A stretch of DNA of 64,000 nt from Salarias fasciatus. Its lineage: Eukaryota > Chordata > Actinopteri > Blenniiformes > Blenniidae. The stretch lies in the NCBI RefSeq assembly GCF_902148845.1, contig NW_021941230.1, forward strand, positions 12,746,783 to 12,810,782, read 5' to 3'. The notes beneath the pieces are model-generated. The model was not told where the DNA came from. It saw only the letters and a list, made by a program, of their open reading frames with translations, and ran no database searches. The translations under genes and the position numbers were made by a program. Position 1 is the first letter of the stretch. The number at the start of each line of letters is the position of its first letter. Shown here in pieces: positions 1 to 12,320 of this stretch.

Positions 1-2038
1 CTCCCAGACTTTTGTGGAAGAAGAGACTCCTCTTGGGCATGGGGAGAAACCAGGGGGCAACAAAGGCCACGGCTGCCGACGCCAGCGTGATGAAGACGAG
101 GTGCAGCAGCTCAGCTTTGGCCACGGACAGCAGGAGCTGCCCGATCAGACACCCGGCAGCAGATCCGAACAGCGTGGCACTGCGGCAGAAACCAGTCATC
201 CTCTGGTACTGAGCCGGATCCACCACGCTGTAGATGTAGGAGTAGTAGGCTACATCTGAGGCAGTGGCTAACCCAAAGAAGAACTCCAGGAACTGCATGG
301 CCAGCTTGCCCTGTGCCTTCCACAGCATGGCGTAGGTCACTACCAGGCTGGCGGCCTGTAGGACCAACACGGGCTTGTAACAGAGGTAGTCTGTAGCCAG
401 GAAGACAGGGAACAGCAGCACCAGGTAGGAGTACGTCCATATCGGATAGATCTCATTCACCACCTGCAGATATCAGCCACAATAAATGCTCAAGAAGACA
501 CTGGACAGCAGGCACAAGGCACAAAGTCTCCATGCCAGGGACAGCCCTGGTGATTAAAACCTTTCAGTTTTTTTCCCCGACTCAACCAAGCATTACAAAC
601 ACCATTATACTGTGTGCAATCAGATCCATTTGAAAGCTTTTAACACAAAACATAAACTCTTATCGGGCATGTTCCTAAACTGGAGATGAGTAGTGCAGTC
701 TTGAAAGCAAGCTAACTTACTAGAAGTACATCATCCAAGTAAATATCTAAATGCAACACAACCCTGAAAGAACTATGTCTGACATTCAAGGTGATCCATC
801 GTTGCTGTCTTTTTGTACACTTTATCTGCAGTTGTTGAGTCTGACTCTGTTACTTGGAGCCAAAGCAAAAGTATTTACAGCCCTTGAACTTTCCCACATT
901 TTGTCAAATAATGGCCACATACGTAAATGTATCTAATAAATGACAGACCAACATAACAATATGTTTTCATTTTCCAATCACTTCACATTTATAAGGCATG
1001 TTGTGTTAGAAAAGGACTAGCTCGTGACTTAAAGGAGGTCATTATTCAGGGATTAATCAGAGATCCTGAAGGATCTGAACATTTTCCCATGAGAGAATAA
1101 TCTGAGAGCAACAGGAACTTTTCAAAAAAGTTTCAAGATGTTAAAAAAAATAACTGGTGTAATCTGTTTGGGGGGGGGGACAAACAAGCCTGTGCAGTAG
1201 CAGAATTAAAGAGTTTATTTTACATTCATTCCGACTTGATTTGTTATGAAGTGACAGTCCTTTAAAGGACTGGACACACCTACAAAAATCAAAAGAAGCA
1301 AACAATGGCTCATTTAATAAATATAGCAGGAAGTGAACAAGAAACTGGAGTTACATGAGCAACATTCCAAAATTAAAAAGGGGTGAGTTTAGCCTTCGCT
1401 GACCTTGAAATGACATTTCTATACTTTTCTCATTCATTTCTGATCAGTAAAAGCAAATTGGTGCATTTTTGACAGGTGTACAGATAAAAACAGTAACATA
1501 TGCAACCTGGCAAAAACTGTGCCCCACATTTTACACCACCACACACACCTTAAATGTACCTAACCTTCACTTTGAGTCTTTTCCAATCCCTCTGGGTAAA
1601 ATGTACACAATTAAATCCATAATTAACAGGTGGAGAACGTATCAACGTGGGAGGGGGGGTCTCAACAGTCATACAAAACTTATCGTAACACCTGAGAGCA
1701 ACGCTTTATTTACTACATAAAACACGTGAAAAATAAAAGCCCTTTCAGAAACGTGCTTTTTATCAACTTTAATCAAGTTTTTCGTTTAGAATTCTGAAAG
1801 GAGAAGCGGCTGAAACGGCGCTGCAGTGAAATCTTGCATCACACCAGAGTCGTGTGATGAGACTCAAGCTGCAGTCAGCGGCTAAGCGCCGCTAGCCGCC
1901 GAGCTAACCCACCTCCTTCTCCGTCAGGTTCTTGTCCGGGCCCAGCAGGAAGGCGGTGAGGAAAGGCTCCAGAGGCCGCAGGTTCGAGAAGAAGCCGTAG
2001 GCACAGAGCAGGACAGTGGGGTACAGATGGGACATCAT
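1..2038 (-). CDS. slc19a2: Thiamine transporter, SLC19A2-like (5' part, cut by window edge)
   Basis: This is a plasma-membrane thiamine carrier of the SLC19 family. Exon 1 is 1913-2038 (42 codons, ATG ATG at the start; I use the first). It encodes a first membrane segment followed by [10 protein letters not shown], the family signature after TM1. Its donor is GTGGGT. Exon 2 is 1-463 and enters in phase 0 after a CTGCAG acceptor. It opens [15 protein letters not shown] and continues through several hydrophobic segments ([28 protein letters not shown]) to [13 protein letters not shown], then leaves the window. The wording NEIYPxWTYSYL and [12 protein letters not shown] is closer to my memory of human SLC19A2 than SLC19A3 or the folate carrier SLC19A1, but SLC19A3 is not fully excluded. 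The central loop and C-terminal half lie outside. The gene is in the same orientation as atg3, whose transcript appears to end about 500 bp upstream of this start. Confidence 0.85.
464..1912 (-). other. Intron 1 of the slc19a2-like gene
   Basis: This is an intron bounded by a GT donor at 1911-1912 and a CAG acceptor at 464-466 on the minus strand. I see only AT-rich unique sequence with short homopolymers, such as a nine-base G run near 1170. No further exon or mobile element was recognised. Confidence 0.7.
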
Positions 2039-2567
2039 GGATGCAGTCTGACCTCCACGGGTAACGCACGCTGCTACCAATCCGGTTGCTGCGGGTGATC
2101 CCCGCCCCCCACCGGCCGCACAGTCCGCCCTCTACCGGACAGGGCGCAGTACTGCAGGGCCATAGATATAAACACATAGCACCGTGATTGACCCTGAGCA
2201 GACTTCTGAACATAGAGTCGAGCTGAAGCAGCGCATATAATCCATCCTTGCACATTTGGGTAATTGTGGGCAATTTAATAGTAACTAATCTAAATATTTG
2301 CCAGGATACTGCCACAGAGTACAACTGTTTATTGGGATACGACAAATTTGACTCTAAACAAATATTGTTCTGAGTCAAACGAAAGGGAGTGCATATCCAC
2401 ACATTGACATGACAGTCTCAATACTTTTACCATTCCTACCTCAGGCACAGAATAACAGATCCATTATTTTAGGAGTGGCACCAATCGACCAAAAGTGCTT
2501 TATCATTTTACAATATATCATCCCCACATCAAAAAACACACAGCAGTCTGTAGGATTTGAGAAAGTC
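2039..2567. other. slc19a2-like upstream region and spacer to the atg3 3' end
   Basis: Immediately upstream of the thiamine transporter ATG (2039-2160) the sequence is GC-rich, with a run of C near 2101-2110 consistent with a CpG-type promoter. From about 2170 to 2567 it is ordinary AT-rich DNA. The long minus-strand reading frame at 1875-2402 covers exon 1 in the wrong frame and is not a gene. Confidence 0.45.
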
Positions 2568-2573
2568 TTTATT
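2568..2573 (-). terminator. Probable poly(A) signal of atg3
   Basis: AATAAA lies on the minus strand, followed about 30 bases downstream by a GT-rich stretch (complement of 2524-2542). That is the usual cleavage context. It would give atg3 a 3' UTR of roughly 2.3 kb (about 2550-4826). Earlier AATAAA/ATTAAA sites (near 3893 and 4650) could give shorter forms. Confidence 0.5.
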
Positions 2574-4826
2574 GATAAATGTACACCGTGTTCCCACCAA
2601 GCAGAGTTTACAGGAGGAGGCTGAACCAACAGGCACGGCTACAATCCAACAGAGCACGAGGAAGCGATGACCGGCTGCACGCGGCTCATAAGAAGAAGGA
2701 TGGAGCCAATGGAGGCTCAGTTTTCTGAAGTTAAATGTATTTTCACCAGTAAGCACACTGAGGAAGTGTGTGAGGAAATAAAAGAAGCTTTCAGAGATAG
2801 CAGGCTGGAATACTTCACACAGGTGGGAACAAATCTCAAGGTTTAGACACAAACTGCGGTAAATGGAGCAGGTGGATGATGGATGGATTCACATTCTCGT
2901 CATGTAGCTTTAAGACAAAGTGGCTGATTTGGTACAGCAGGCCAACATGAATATCATAATATAAATGTGAAATATATTTTATACACGAAGAATAAAGCTG
3001 AAACATCAAGAAAATCCTCTCATAAAGAGAACTGGAGTTTTTTTCATTGCAAGAGAGCAACTTTCTACAGAGTGGCGAGGAACTCCAAATGTTTAAAGCA
3101 CAGAAATGAAATAACAGTTCAAGCATTAAAATCCTAGTGATTTGAGCTTTGAGGAAGACATTAGGACAAAATCGTTGGAGTGAAGGCTAAATCTCTGAGA
3201 ATTAAATCAAACCTTTGAAGAATCAAACTCAATCAAGACACACCTTCAAGACTGAAAGTGGAACTTTTGAGAGTTTCATAAAAAGTTTGAGACAAACTAT
3301 TTCAGCCAATTCATCTTTTCAGAGAATTTAAGAGTCACTTGATACGTCAGTACTGTTTGGAAGTTCTCTGTAGCTGCGTTAACATGCTCTCCTTTAATCA
3401 GTCTGAGGGATCAGATCATTCCTTTTACATGAATAAACACATCAGATCATTATCAGGGTTCAGTTCAATCTGAGGGGTTTGATATAACCAGATTTCATGT
3501 TTATGGCACATAAAGGCAGGAATAACAGAATCCACTTCATCCTTTATGTGTACATGCCAAACCTTTTTCTTTTTTCATTTAATGTTGTATACTTGCCGAG
3601 AAACAAAATCCACTTTAATCTCAAGATTCTGAACTTCTTTTTTCTTGACATTTCATCTTTTTTCTTTGGCTGTATTTTAGACATTCTTTGAGCAAATAAA
3701 AAAAAAAATCAATAAAAAATCTTGTGAAATAAGTGAATAAATACACTTATGAGCTTGTTTTATGGCAGAATGGAGAAAAGGTCTGAGATTCTGTGAGGAG
3801 CAGTTGCAGGCTGACATAAAGGGAGACATTTTTCCACACACTGAGACTTACATTCATCAGGTGGATACAAAGTAGGAACTGCTGCAAAATAAATTTTATT
3901 TCTGTGGAGGCAGACACTTATAATCCTTGAAGATCAGCCACATCTGTGTGTAAATCCTCTGAGAGCAACTCCAACATACCCTTACAGAATAACAATTTCT
4001 ATGCAGATCTGATTAAAGTGTATTTTAAGAGTTTTTCAGACCTTCAAAGATGATCAAAATTATTGAAAAAATGAGTCTGAATTTGAGTATCCTCAAGATT
4101 TTAAATTTGATTTTGAAATTTGTAAGTAAAGCAAAGCCCCCATTGTTATCAGTAGTGATCAACAAGACGACATGAGGGTGAGTATGATATGGGGGGGGGG
4201 GGTACCTGGGACAGGATGTGTGAAGATGACAGACTGTTATGTGTGATGAGAGCAGAGAGCGAGTGAAAGAAAACCAAGCTCAACCGTCTGGACCAAGGAC
4301 AGAAAGAAGAGAGTTCATTTTCACAACAGAACAGTGAGCTCTGCTGTGATGTTTGAACTGGAGGTGGCAGACATGAAGATGCTCATTAACCACTGAAAAA
4401 CTCATTCAGACGGTCAGATCACGACATCCATGTGGGATTTTCAACATGATACAGAGAGATAAAGAGTTTGGGTGGCGTTTAGCTTAGCTTGGCGACTGAA
4501 GTAGGAGAAAACCCTTGGCTTTCTTTCTGAAGAGTGAAACAAAAGCCCAGAAATGTGATGAAAGTGGAATCTTTTAAAGTGTCTCGGTGGCAGACACACA
4601 CAAATCACCACTGGCTTTCACAAAACACACATGCTTGCAACAAATGTTCCTTTAATACAGTTTTGTCACATACCTTGACATTTGCCCATGGCCTGCGCCC
4701 AAAAACAGCTTCTGAGAGGAACACAAACCGGTTGTATTGAGAGCAGAGCGGGTGGAGCAGATCTAATCTCTGATCTGTCCGGCGTACAGAGGAAGGATAA
4801 GCGGAGGCAGACAGACACCGACGAAG
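2574..4826 (-). other. atg3: Probable long 3' UTR of atg3
   Basis: This is 2.25 kb between the atg3 stop codon and the best poly(A) signal. No splice-bounded exon or mobile element is visible. The sequence is AT-rich with a ten- to eleven-base G run near 4191-4201. Assignment as UTR rests only on the position of the poly(A) signal, so part could be intergenic. Confidence 0.4.
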
Positions 4827-7800
4827 CTACATGGTAAAGTGTCTCGTGTAATCGTATTCTATTGTGGGAATGACAGCCTGCACAAACTTGAGGAAGATCA
4901 GAAGATACCTGAAAGAAGCAGTTAGGGAAAGCAGTGTGGAAGTGGAATGGCACAAACAACTAGAAGTTTCCTTTAGTCACATAAATATTCAATTTATCGA
5001 TATTTTTTTCAAATGTTTTGGTTCCGTGACATTAGCCCTTCAGCTTCATGAGAGGATACATGTGCACTCCGAGCTCTCCTCCTCCTTCGGCCACCGTCTC
5101 GATGATCTTCTTCATCACTTCAGCGTGTCTGAAAACAGACCGTGCCGTCATGTTGGTGGGTCTGATGGAACTTGGGGTGGGGGGCTCGGCATGTGGCCAC
5201 AGTTTGCTTCATGCAGCCCTAACCCTAAACTCACCTGCACGGGTGGACAGAGCACATGGCAGGGGGGGGCAGGTGGGGGTGGTTCTCAATGGTGACCGTC
5301 TTCTTCACGTGGTCCTGGCTGATGTCCTCGTACATCTGCTCTACAGTCAGAGGTTGTCTGTCCTGAGAGGCAGAGCAGCAACATCTGAGCCGTGGTTCGA
5401 GGTCGAGCTTTGGACTGTCCATTTGTTTCTTCATATAAACATGTCGGGCCTTAATTGTTTGATTTGGAAGCGATTTCCGGAGAGCTGTTGACTCTAGCCT
5501 TAACTCAAACATTACCTCCCATATCCCAGAGAACCTGCACTCATCCGTCAGATAATTAAAAGTCCAGATACATACCTCATCGTATCCGAACAGCCAGAGT
5601 CGGGGGGTCTGGTAGTATTTATCATATGTAATGTACAGGTCGTATGTTCTCGTCTGAAGGATAGCGTCCTCACTCCCCGGCTCTGCTTTGGTTTCTACTA
5701 TTTTACTGGTGTCCAAGGTTGCCTGGAGACAAGGACGGGAGAGTCACGTGACGTCCCAGCTGACAGTGACTGACTGACGACCAAATACCACAGTGAAACA
5801 CACCTCGTCTGTTTCCAACAGGCCGCTCTCCTCATACTCTGAAAAGACAGCGCTGTTTGTGAGAAACGCCACAAACCGGAGGAGAATCAGCTGACTGTCA
5901 TGGACAAATCAATACCTTCCATGTCGGCTGCTTCTCCATCTTCATCATCGTCGTCATCATCGCCGTTGCCACAACACGCCGCAGACGTCGCGTTCATGTT
6001 CTTGTCCTGAGCATGACGCACGACTTTATATTGGGTGTTTTGGGAGTTTACTCAAAGAATCAAAGCACAATTAGCAGAAACGTGATGCTGACCTTGTTAT
6101 TGTCCAGGGAAATTTCCCGCACAGCATCTGTGACCCCCGAAACACCTAAACACACACAAGAAAGGTGGTGAATTTTTTAATGAAATTTTAAAGCTAAGGG
6201 GAGTAAAAAGCTTTTACAAGCAACAAACAAGCAGTTTAAAAAGAGTCAAAACCAGAGTATCATCAGCCCCACATGGTGTTAGATGGATGGATGGATGGAT
6301 GCAGAGAGGCAGCGGCTCACCTGAGTTGTGGTAGGTGTCCACCCAGCCCCCGTCTCCATCGTCCTCCTCTATGATGGCCTCCAGCTCGTCCGAGTACTCC
6401 ATCTGTTTACAGCGCTTATAACAGGGGACTGCAAAAACACAGACGGATTGAGACAAAACGCATGCAAAAACATGAGTAAGCTTCAGACGTGCTCGTCTTA
6501 CCGTTGCGTGTCAGGAGGAACTGCTTATCCTGGGGTAAGTACGGCTTCACCTTCACTTCCTCTCCAGTCGCCCTGCACACAATTAAAAGATGTAAGTTTC
6601 AATATGAACATCATAAACTTAGAAGATTGACGGTCTGTACACACACATATTTTGAAAATAAGGAAATCATGTCCCGAACAGTGATGCAACTTTGGGTTTG
6701 CCCAAGTGTGATTTTCAACTATTCTTTGTAAAATGTCACATAAAGAGGAACAACGGCACATTTCTGAGTCAAGAGTTGGTAAATGCCTGTATGAGCTGAT
6801 ATCAATGTGTTTGTAGCTCCTGGTTTCAGTTCACAATGGAAGATCAAGTGTCAGCCAGCTCTCACCAATTATTGCCCACACCAACATTGGCAGTACTGAC
6901 CCAGAAAAATCTTACTGTCAAAGCTAACTTAGGTTCAACCACATGGTTAACATTACTTGAAAAAACATAACAATGCCCAAACACTAACTAAAATAAATAA
7001 GAATTACTGCCCGTGATTAACAACTAACTATCAACACTAAAAGCAAAACGAGGTTTACCAAAACCAGCCACTGAACTAGCATTACTACCAATATTTAATG
7101 ACAAAATTAAATTAAATTTACAAGTATTATTAACAGGATTACCATTACTACCAACACTCAGGAGAGTGTGGACATTACTATCATATCAGTATTGAACACA
7201 ACTTGTATTATGACAATAAAAACCACTGAACTAACATGACCTACCCCAAATTGTTACTACCAAAACTAACCACTAAATTTGTATTGGTGCAAGTGCAAAA
7301 TGCAGAATTACCTGTACTACCAATCCAAATCACACCACTGATTTGAACATTAGTTGACGAGTGCATCTAAATTGTTTGAAATAATAGAACTCAAACACCC
7401 ACTGACCATCTGTGTCTCAGGCACTGGTTATGTAACACTGTCATCCTACCCACAGAACTAACATTACAACTCAATAGACAGCTGAAGCTCAGGTTTCAGG
7501 GCCATTCATAACATGAACAACACTACCAAATAGGTGTCTGTGCGTCTGATACTGAAACCAACAGCAGTAACCACACTGCTCGCTGCAGATTCTAATCCAT
7601 GGAGCCAAACAGCAGAGTGAAAGTGGAGCAGTGAATGTTTTAGGACTGAACCCCTGGAAACGTGAGCAGGAGAAACTCACCACTTCCATGTGGGGCAGTG
7701 ATGAACCAGATGATCTCCAGCAGCTACAAACTGAAACACACAAACATGGCAGTGGGCATGACAGCAGATAAGACGTGAGCAGCTGGATCGATGGTATTCT

Positions 7801-8033
7801 CACCTCCTCGGGTGTGATGACTCCAGTCTCTTTGAATTTAGACTCCTGTGAAGAAGAGGAGCACAGGTTAGATGTGTGTTTGCTGGTTGTCATCTGAGGG
7901 GGCTGTGGTGACGCAGGGTGCTCCTCGCTGCTGTTTTTGAGGCGTCTGACATGAGGTTTACCTTCAGCACCGGCGTGAGGAACTCGGCCACCCCGAGAGC
8001 GGTGCCTTTCACGGTGTTGAAAACGTTCTGCAT
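4827..8033 (-). CDS. atg3: ATG3, E2-like Atg8/LC3-conjugating enzyme
   Basis: Atg3 accepts Atg8/LC3/GABARAP from Atg7 and transfers it to phosphatidylethanolamine on autophagosome membranes, helped by Atg12-Atg5. There are twelve coding exons on the minus strand: 7962-8033, 7804-7845, 7681-7730, 6502-6572, 6321-6428, 6093-6145, 5916-6006, 5804-5838, 5576-5722, 5235-5362, 5060-5128, 4827-4908. They sum to 948 nt, 315 aa (human about 314). Visible parts: N-terminal amphipathic membrane-sensing helix ([19 protein letters not shown]), PTWKW, the acidic [13 protein letters not shown] segment of the flexible region that contacts partners, an Asp-rich stretch, the [23 protein letters not shown] core with the WLFG LIR-like motif, the catalytic HPC motif with Cys265, and the C-terminus DYTRHFTM. 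The last exon joins by a split ATG codon (AT|G) from an AT|GTATCC donor. It shares a promoter region with cars2. I see no defect. Confidence 0.97.
6282..6301. repeat. (GGAT)n microsatellite in an atg3 intron
   Basis: About five GGAT/ATGG units lie within the intron after coding exon 5 of atg3, just inside its donor site at 6315-6320. Confidence 0.8.
6880..7470. repeat. Degenerate minisatellite-like A/C-rich repeat in an atg3 intron
   Basis: The plus strand here is strongly A+C-rich. It repeats variants of ACTAACATTACTACCAA at irregular spacing, for example near 6945, 7075, 7140, 7170, 7230, 7255, 7310 and 7450. It lies in the 1.1-kb intron between coding exons 3 and 4 of atg3. No unit is perfect, so this is an old or fast-decaying tandem array. 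I found no coding potential. Confidence 0.45.
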
Positions 8034-8487
8034 GTCGGAGAAGACCTCTGGGGCCCAAAGGAAAGCTTCTGTAAGGAAACACTCGTTCGTTATGTGGACA
8101 TAGCGCCTGAGTCAGAGTCACATGACCAATTGACACTCCCGCTCCACAACTCTCGCGAGAAGACCGCAACAATCACATGATTGATCAACGCTCGCGCGCT
8201 ACAACTCTCGCGAGAAGTCACTGGCCTGAACCATAAACGTATCATGCAGAGTGAACCGTCAGGGGGCGCTTTGCTGCTTTAGCCGGTTATTATTGCAATG
8301 CTGCCCGCTGTAATACACGAAGAAGAAGGGGGCCGCCGGATTAAACAGTAGAAGAAGAAAGCATGTTTACCTCTGGTATGAAATAAACTATTACAAATAG
8401 TGTTATATTATCAGTTCAAATGAGAAATCTGCCACTGTAGCGGTCAAAGTCAGCAGCGGTGCTTCAGAGACAGGGAGCGGCCGCAGC
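8034..8487. promoter_or_regulatory. Bidirectional promoter shared by atg3 and cars2
   Basis: 454 bp separate the two divergent start codons. The stretch has two exact TCTCGCGAGA palindromes (8151-8160 and 8206-8215), each preceded by ACAAC, plus a further CTCGCGCGC at 8191-8199. TCTCGCGAGA is a known core element of TATA-less housekeeping and bidirectional promoters in vertebrates. There is a CCAAT-like GACCAAT (8124-8130). No TATA box is evident. Transcription starts cannot be fixed from sequence alone. Confidence 0.75.
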
Positions 8488-11400
8488 ATGTGGAGGCCGC
8501 CGCTCAGGGCGCTCCGAGTCGGCTTCAGAGCCGCTCCGTCCCCCGGTTCCTTCACCTTCATCTCCTCCTCCCGACCTGCCTGCTGTGGCAGTTCTGGTAA
8601 AACATGGACCCGACCGACCGGCTTCGACACCGGCCTGAAGACCTTCAACAGTCTGACCAAACAGAAGGAGCCACTCATCCTGGCCCGGGACGGTGTCGCT
8701 ACCTGGTACCGAACCGAACCGCATCCGCTGTAATGGTTACCGAGCCAGTGACTGACACTGCTCTGTGTGTCTGTCTCAGGTACAGCTGTGGACCCACCGT
8801 ATACGACCACGCTCACCTGGGTCACGCATGGTATGTAAGTGCGCGCCGGAAAGGATGGATCTGTTAATTGTGCCAAAATCCGCCGATCGCGCTGCGCAAT
8901 CAATTGATCTTGCGCATTTTGTTGGGGTTTCAAAACGTCACCCACCTCTGACATGCTGTGAGGACACTGAAGTTGCATCCATCTGTACCATCCTGGACAT
9001 GTAGTTTGAATTTGTTGCTGAAAGGAATTTACTGCCTTTATTATCTCCACAGTAACCAGTCACACTGTTACTGGCAGCAGTCACTGTATATCTTCTGCTG
9101 CTTCCCCCACCCACCTTCCTGGATATTTTATCTTTCTTTCTTGTTAAGAATGTGCAGATCTTTGTCCCCTTTATCACCCTTCTTGGACAAATTGTGTTTC
9201 AGCTCCTACGTGAGGTTCGACATCCTTCAGAGGATTCTGTCCCGGCTGTTTGGAGTGACTGTGATCCACGCCATGGTCATCACCGACATCGACGACAAGA
9301 TCATCAAAAGAAGCTGGGAGGTAGAAACTGAGATCTTCAGATCTCGGTGCTGTTGACTGGACTGATTCAGAGTGTCTCTGTCCTCTGTTCTACAGGAGAA
9401 CGTGTCGGCAGCAGCCGTAGCTCGACTGTACGAGGACGAGTTCAAGAAGGACATGCTGTCCTTAAAGGTGAGCTTTCAGGAGGATAGGTCACATCCGTCA
9501 AAAAATGCCTTGTGAGAAGGGAAAACACCTTTATCATGAACATAACATCGTTAGTTACAACACATCGTCATTTTCTGGACTTGTCCGCTTTATTTCCAAA
9601 CAAATTTCTTCCACAACATTTTGTGATTCCAGGATGATCGTTCCTGTCACACTGAAGCTTCGGAACCAATTTGTGTTTTGTCTGATGGAGAAAGCCACGG
9701 GTGTGTTCTAATATGTCTGATGCTGTTCTGCTGTGTTCAAGGTGACTCCTCCTGCAGCATATCTGAGGGTCACGGAGAACGTGCATCACATCATCGCGTT
9801 TATCGAGGGGATCATCTCGAACGGACACGCTTATGCCACAAAAGAAGGTGAGCTGATGTGAAATGATGTTCTCGGGACATGCTCAGATTGCAGATCTTCA
9901 TTTGTCCTGTTTGGGCTGCAGGAGACGTGTACTTTGACCTCCAGTCGATAGGCGACAGGTATGGACACTTCGTGGGAGCCGTGAATGTTCAGGGAGAAGT
10001 TGGTAAGAAAACAGTGGGATCAAATTTTCACAGTGTTGCTACAATTTTGAGAATTTGGAAAAGTCTAAAGTTACTCTGAAAATTTAGATTTTTATCCTGA
10101 ACAATGTTAATCAACTGTAATTCTGGGATTGTAACTGAATTTGCCAACTTCCATTCCATGTTTAATTCAGTTGTGATGGGAGATAACTGACCATTGGAGT
10201 TTTGTTCAGAATTCGTGAAAGATTTTCATGTGTGTTTGTGCTCATCGACTCAGGTGGCTCGGAAAAGCGAGACCCGCGGGACTTCGCCCTGTGGAAGAGG
10301 TCCAGGCCTCAGGAACCCTTCTGGGACTCTCCGTGGGGTCGAGGCCGGCCCGGCTGGCACATCGAGTGTTCCACTATCGCCAGGTGGGGACCGACAGCAG
10401 GTTCTCAAATTTCTTGAAACACAGGATGAAGGGTTGTGAAAGTTCTCCTTCTCTGACTTCTGTCCCTCAGCTGTGTGTTCGGGAGGCAGCTGGATATTCA
10501 CTCTGGAGGCATCGATCTGGCTTTTCCTCACCACGAGAACGAGATTGCTCAGAGTGAAGCTTTCCATCAGTGTGACCAGTGGGCCAACTACTTTCTCCAC
10601 TCAGGTACTAACAATCAAACTGATTGGAATGTTAAGGTCTGGTCTCTTTCTTTTTTGTGTTTAAACAACCAAACACTATTTAATAAACTTAAACATAGAA
10701 GCTTCTGTGCTGTTTGTGTATGTGTTCTCCCTTTGTTTGTTTTCAGGACATTTGCACCTGAAAGGAAGTCCAGAGAAAATGTCAAAATCTTTAAAGAACT
10801 ACATCACCATCAAGGTAATGTCCATCACATCAGTTCTTGCACTCAGACATCATGTATGTTTAATCTTCTATCTGTCCTCCATCAGGATTTCCTGCAGTCT
10901 TACTCTGCTGATGAATTCCGGATGTTTTGTCTTTTGGTCAAATACCGATCAGGTGGGAAAACTTCCCAGGGATAAATAATTTCTATTCTCACTGTTGTTC
11001 AGTTATTTATTAGATAAATGTATAAATCTGAATGGCGTAATCTTAGCTAGCATTGCAGTTATCGTCCCTGTCTATTCTTGTCATGTTTCTCCCCACAGCA
11101 ATCGACTACAGCGACAGCAGCATGTCGGAGGCTCGGATCTCTCTGGAAACCATCACCACCTTCGTCCACAACGCTGAGGCGTACATGAAGGGTCAGCTGC
11201 AGTGTCTGCCTGTGCAGGACGAGCTTCTCTGGGAGAGGTACCCTCACAGAGCTCAGCTGGAGTCTGGAGTCCCCCCACACGGTCCCATGCTGATGATGTG
11301 TCTTTCTGCAGGTTGGCTGAGACGAAGGCGGCTGTGGTCAAATCTTTGGCCGACGACTTCGACACGCCCCGAGCCGTCAGCGCTATCATGAATCTGGTTT

Positions 11401-12101
11401 ACCATGGAAACTGCCAGCTCCAGCCCGTTTCCACGGTAACGCACCTACTCAGCCCAAACCACAGAGGAGATGAGCTGATAATTCACCATTAGTTTGTGTT
11501 CAGTGTCCCGAGGCGGTGAGGAGACCCGCGGTGTTCGGAGCGATGGTGGCCTTCATCCGAGACATCCTGGATGTGTTCGGGATCAGTCTGCTGCACACAG
11601 AGGTCTGTGGAGGCTTCGGGGTCTTCACTTTAAACAAATAAACACACTTTAGAGCTACACAACACCCCATCGACATAATTTAGTAGGATTTCTTACAAAA
11701 TTTAGTCCTGAAACTGATTTGATGTTGGCACTCTGCAGGCCTCCACTGAGTCGAGCTCCGGCAATCTGCACACCATCGTGGAACAGCTGAACCACTTCAG
11801 GAGTGAAGTCCGAACATTCGCTCTGGCGCGCCAGGACGACTCAACGAGCGGTGCCCCCAACAGACGGGCTCTCTACCCAGAGAGGATGCCCCTCCTGAAA
11901 GCCTGCGATGCCCTGAGGGACGATCTGGCCCCGCTGGGTGTGCTGATCAAGGTCTGCTGGAAGCTCCTCAGAAGTCGGCATCAGCTGGACCACACCACTG
12001 ATGTGTTCTTTTGCTCTTTTCAGGACCGAGGGGCCACGTCCACATGGGAGATCAGGTTAAAACAGAGGAAGGGGAGCACTCAGGAGGACTCGTCCAGCTG
12101 A
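8488..12101 (+). CDS. cars2: Mitochondrial cysteinyl-tRNA synthetase (CARS2)
   Basis: This enzyme charges mitochondrial tRNA-Cys with cysteine; the mammalian enzyme is also known to make cysteine persulfides. There are fifteen coding exons: 8488-8705, 8780-8830, 9203-9320, 9396-9467, 9742-9847, 9922-10002, 10254-10383, 10471-10604, 10747-10814, 10886-10952, 11099-11237, 11312-11435, 11504-11602, 11739-11951, 12024-12101. They total 1698 nt, 565 aa (human about 564). The Arg-rich N-terminus ([15 protein letters not shown]) suits mitochondrial import. The class I catalytic domain shows [15 protein letters not shown] (zinc-binding Cys76; HIGH-type motif HLGH 85-88), [22 protein letters not shown] (zinc ligands Cys/His/Glu) and KMSKS at 314-318. 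The C-terminal helical anticodon-binding region contains [10 protein letters not shown]. All junctions are GT/AG. It is divergent from atg3 and convergent with ddrgk1. Confidence 0.96.
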
Positions 12102-12320
12102 GGCTGAACTCTGGCTCTATCTTATGTGAATGGACTGGAGAACGATCAGGAACCAACGGAGGGCAGCTCGGTGCTGAACTCAGAAACAATGTTTATGAAA
12201 TGTTAATTTATTGCCAAATGCTAATTCTATTTTGTTTTGGGTTTTTTTGCTTAAGATTTATACGATTAAAATTAATTAAAAAAAATTGCCTTCTTTTTTT
12301 AAATTAAAGATGCTGATGCC
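12102..12320 (+). other. cars2: cars2 3' UTR with ATTAAA-type poly(A) signals
   Basis: This is a short AT-rich region after the stop. Several ATTAAA copies (near 12265 and at 12303-12308) could serve as poly(A) signals. The last lies about 200 bp before the likely ddrgk1 3' end, so the two convergent transcripts need not overlap. Confidence 0.4.

Noticed and set aside
111-440. 109-residue minus-strand frame
   Set aside because: Out-of-frame shadow of slc19a2 exon 2.
1875-2402. 175-residue minus-strand frame
   Set aside because: It crosses slc19a2 exon 1 in the wrong frame. The correct frame gives the SLC19 signature [10 protein letters not shown] and a splice donor.
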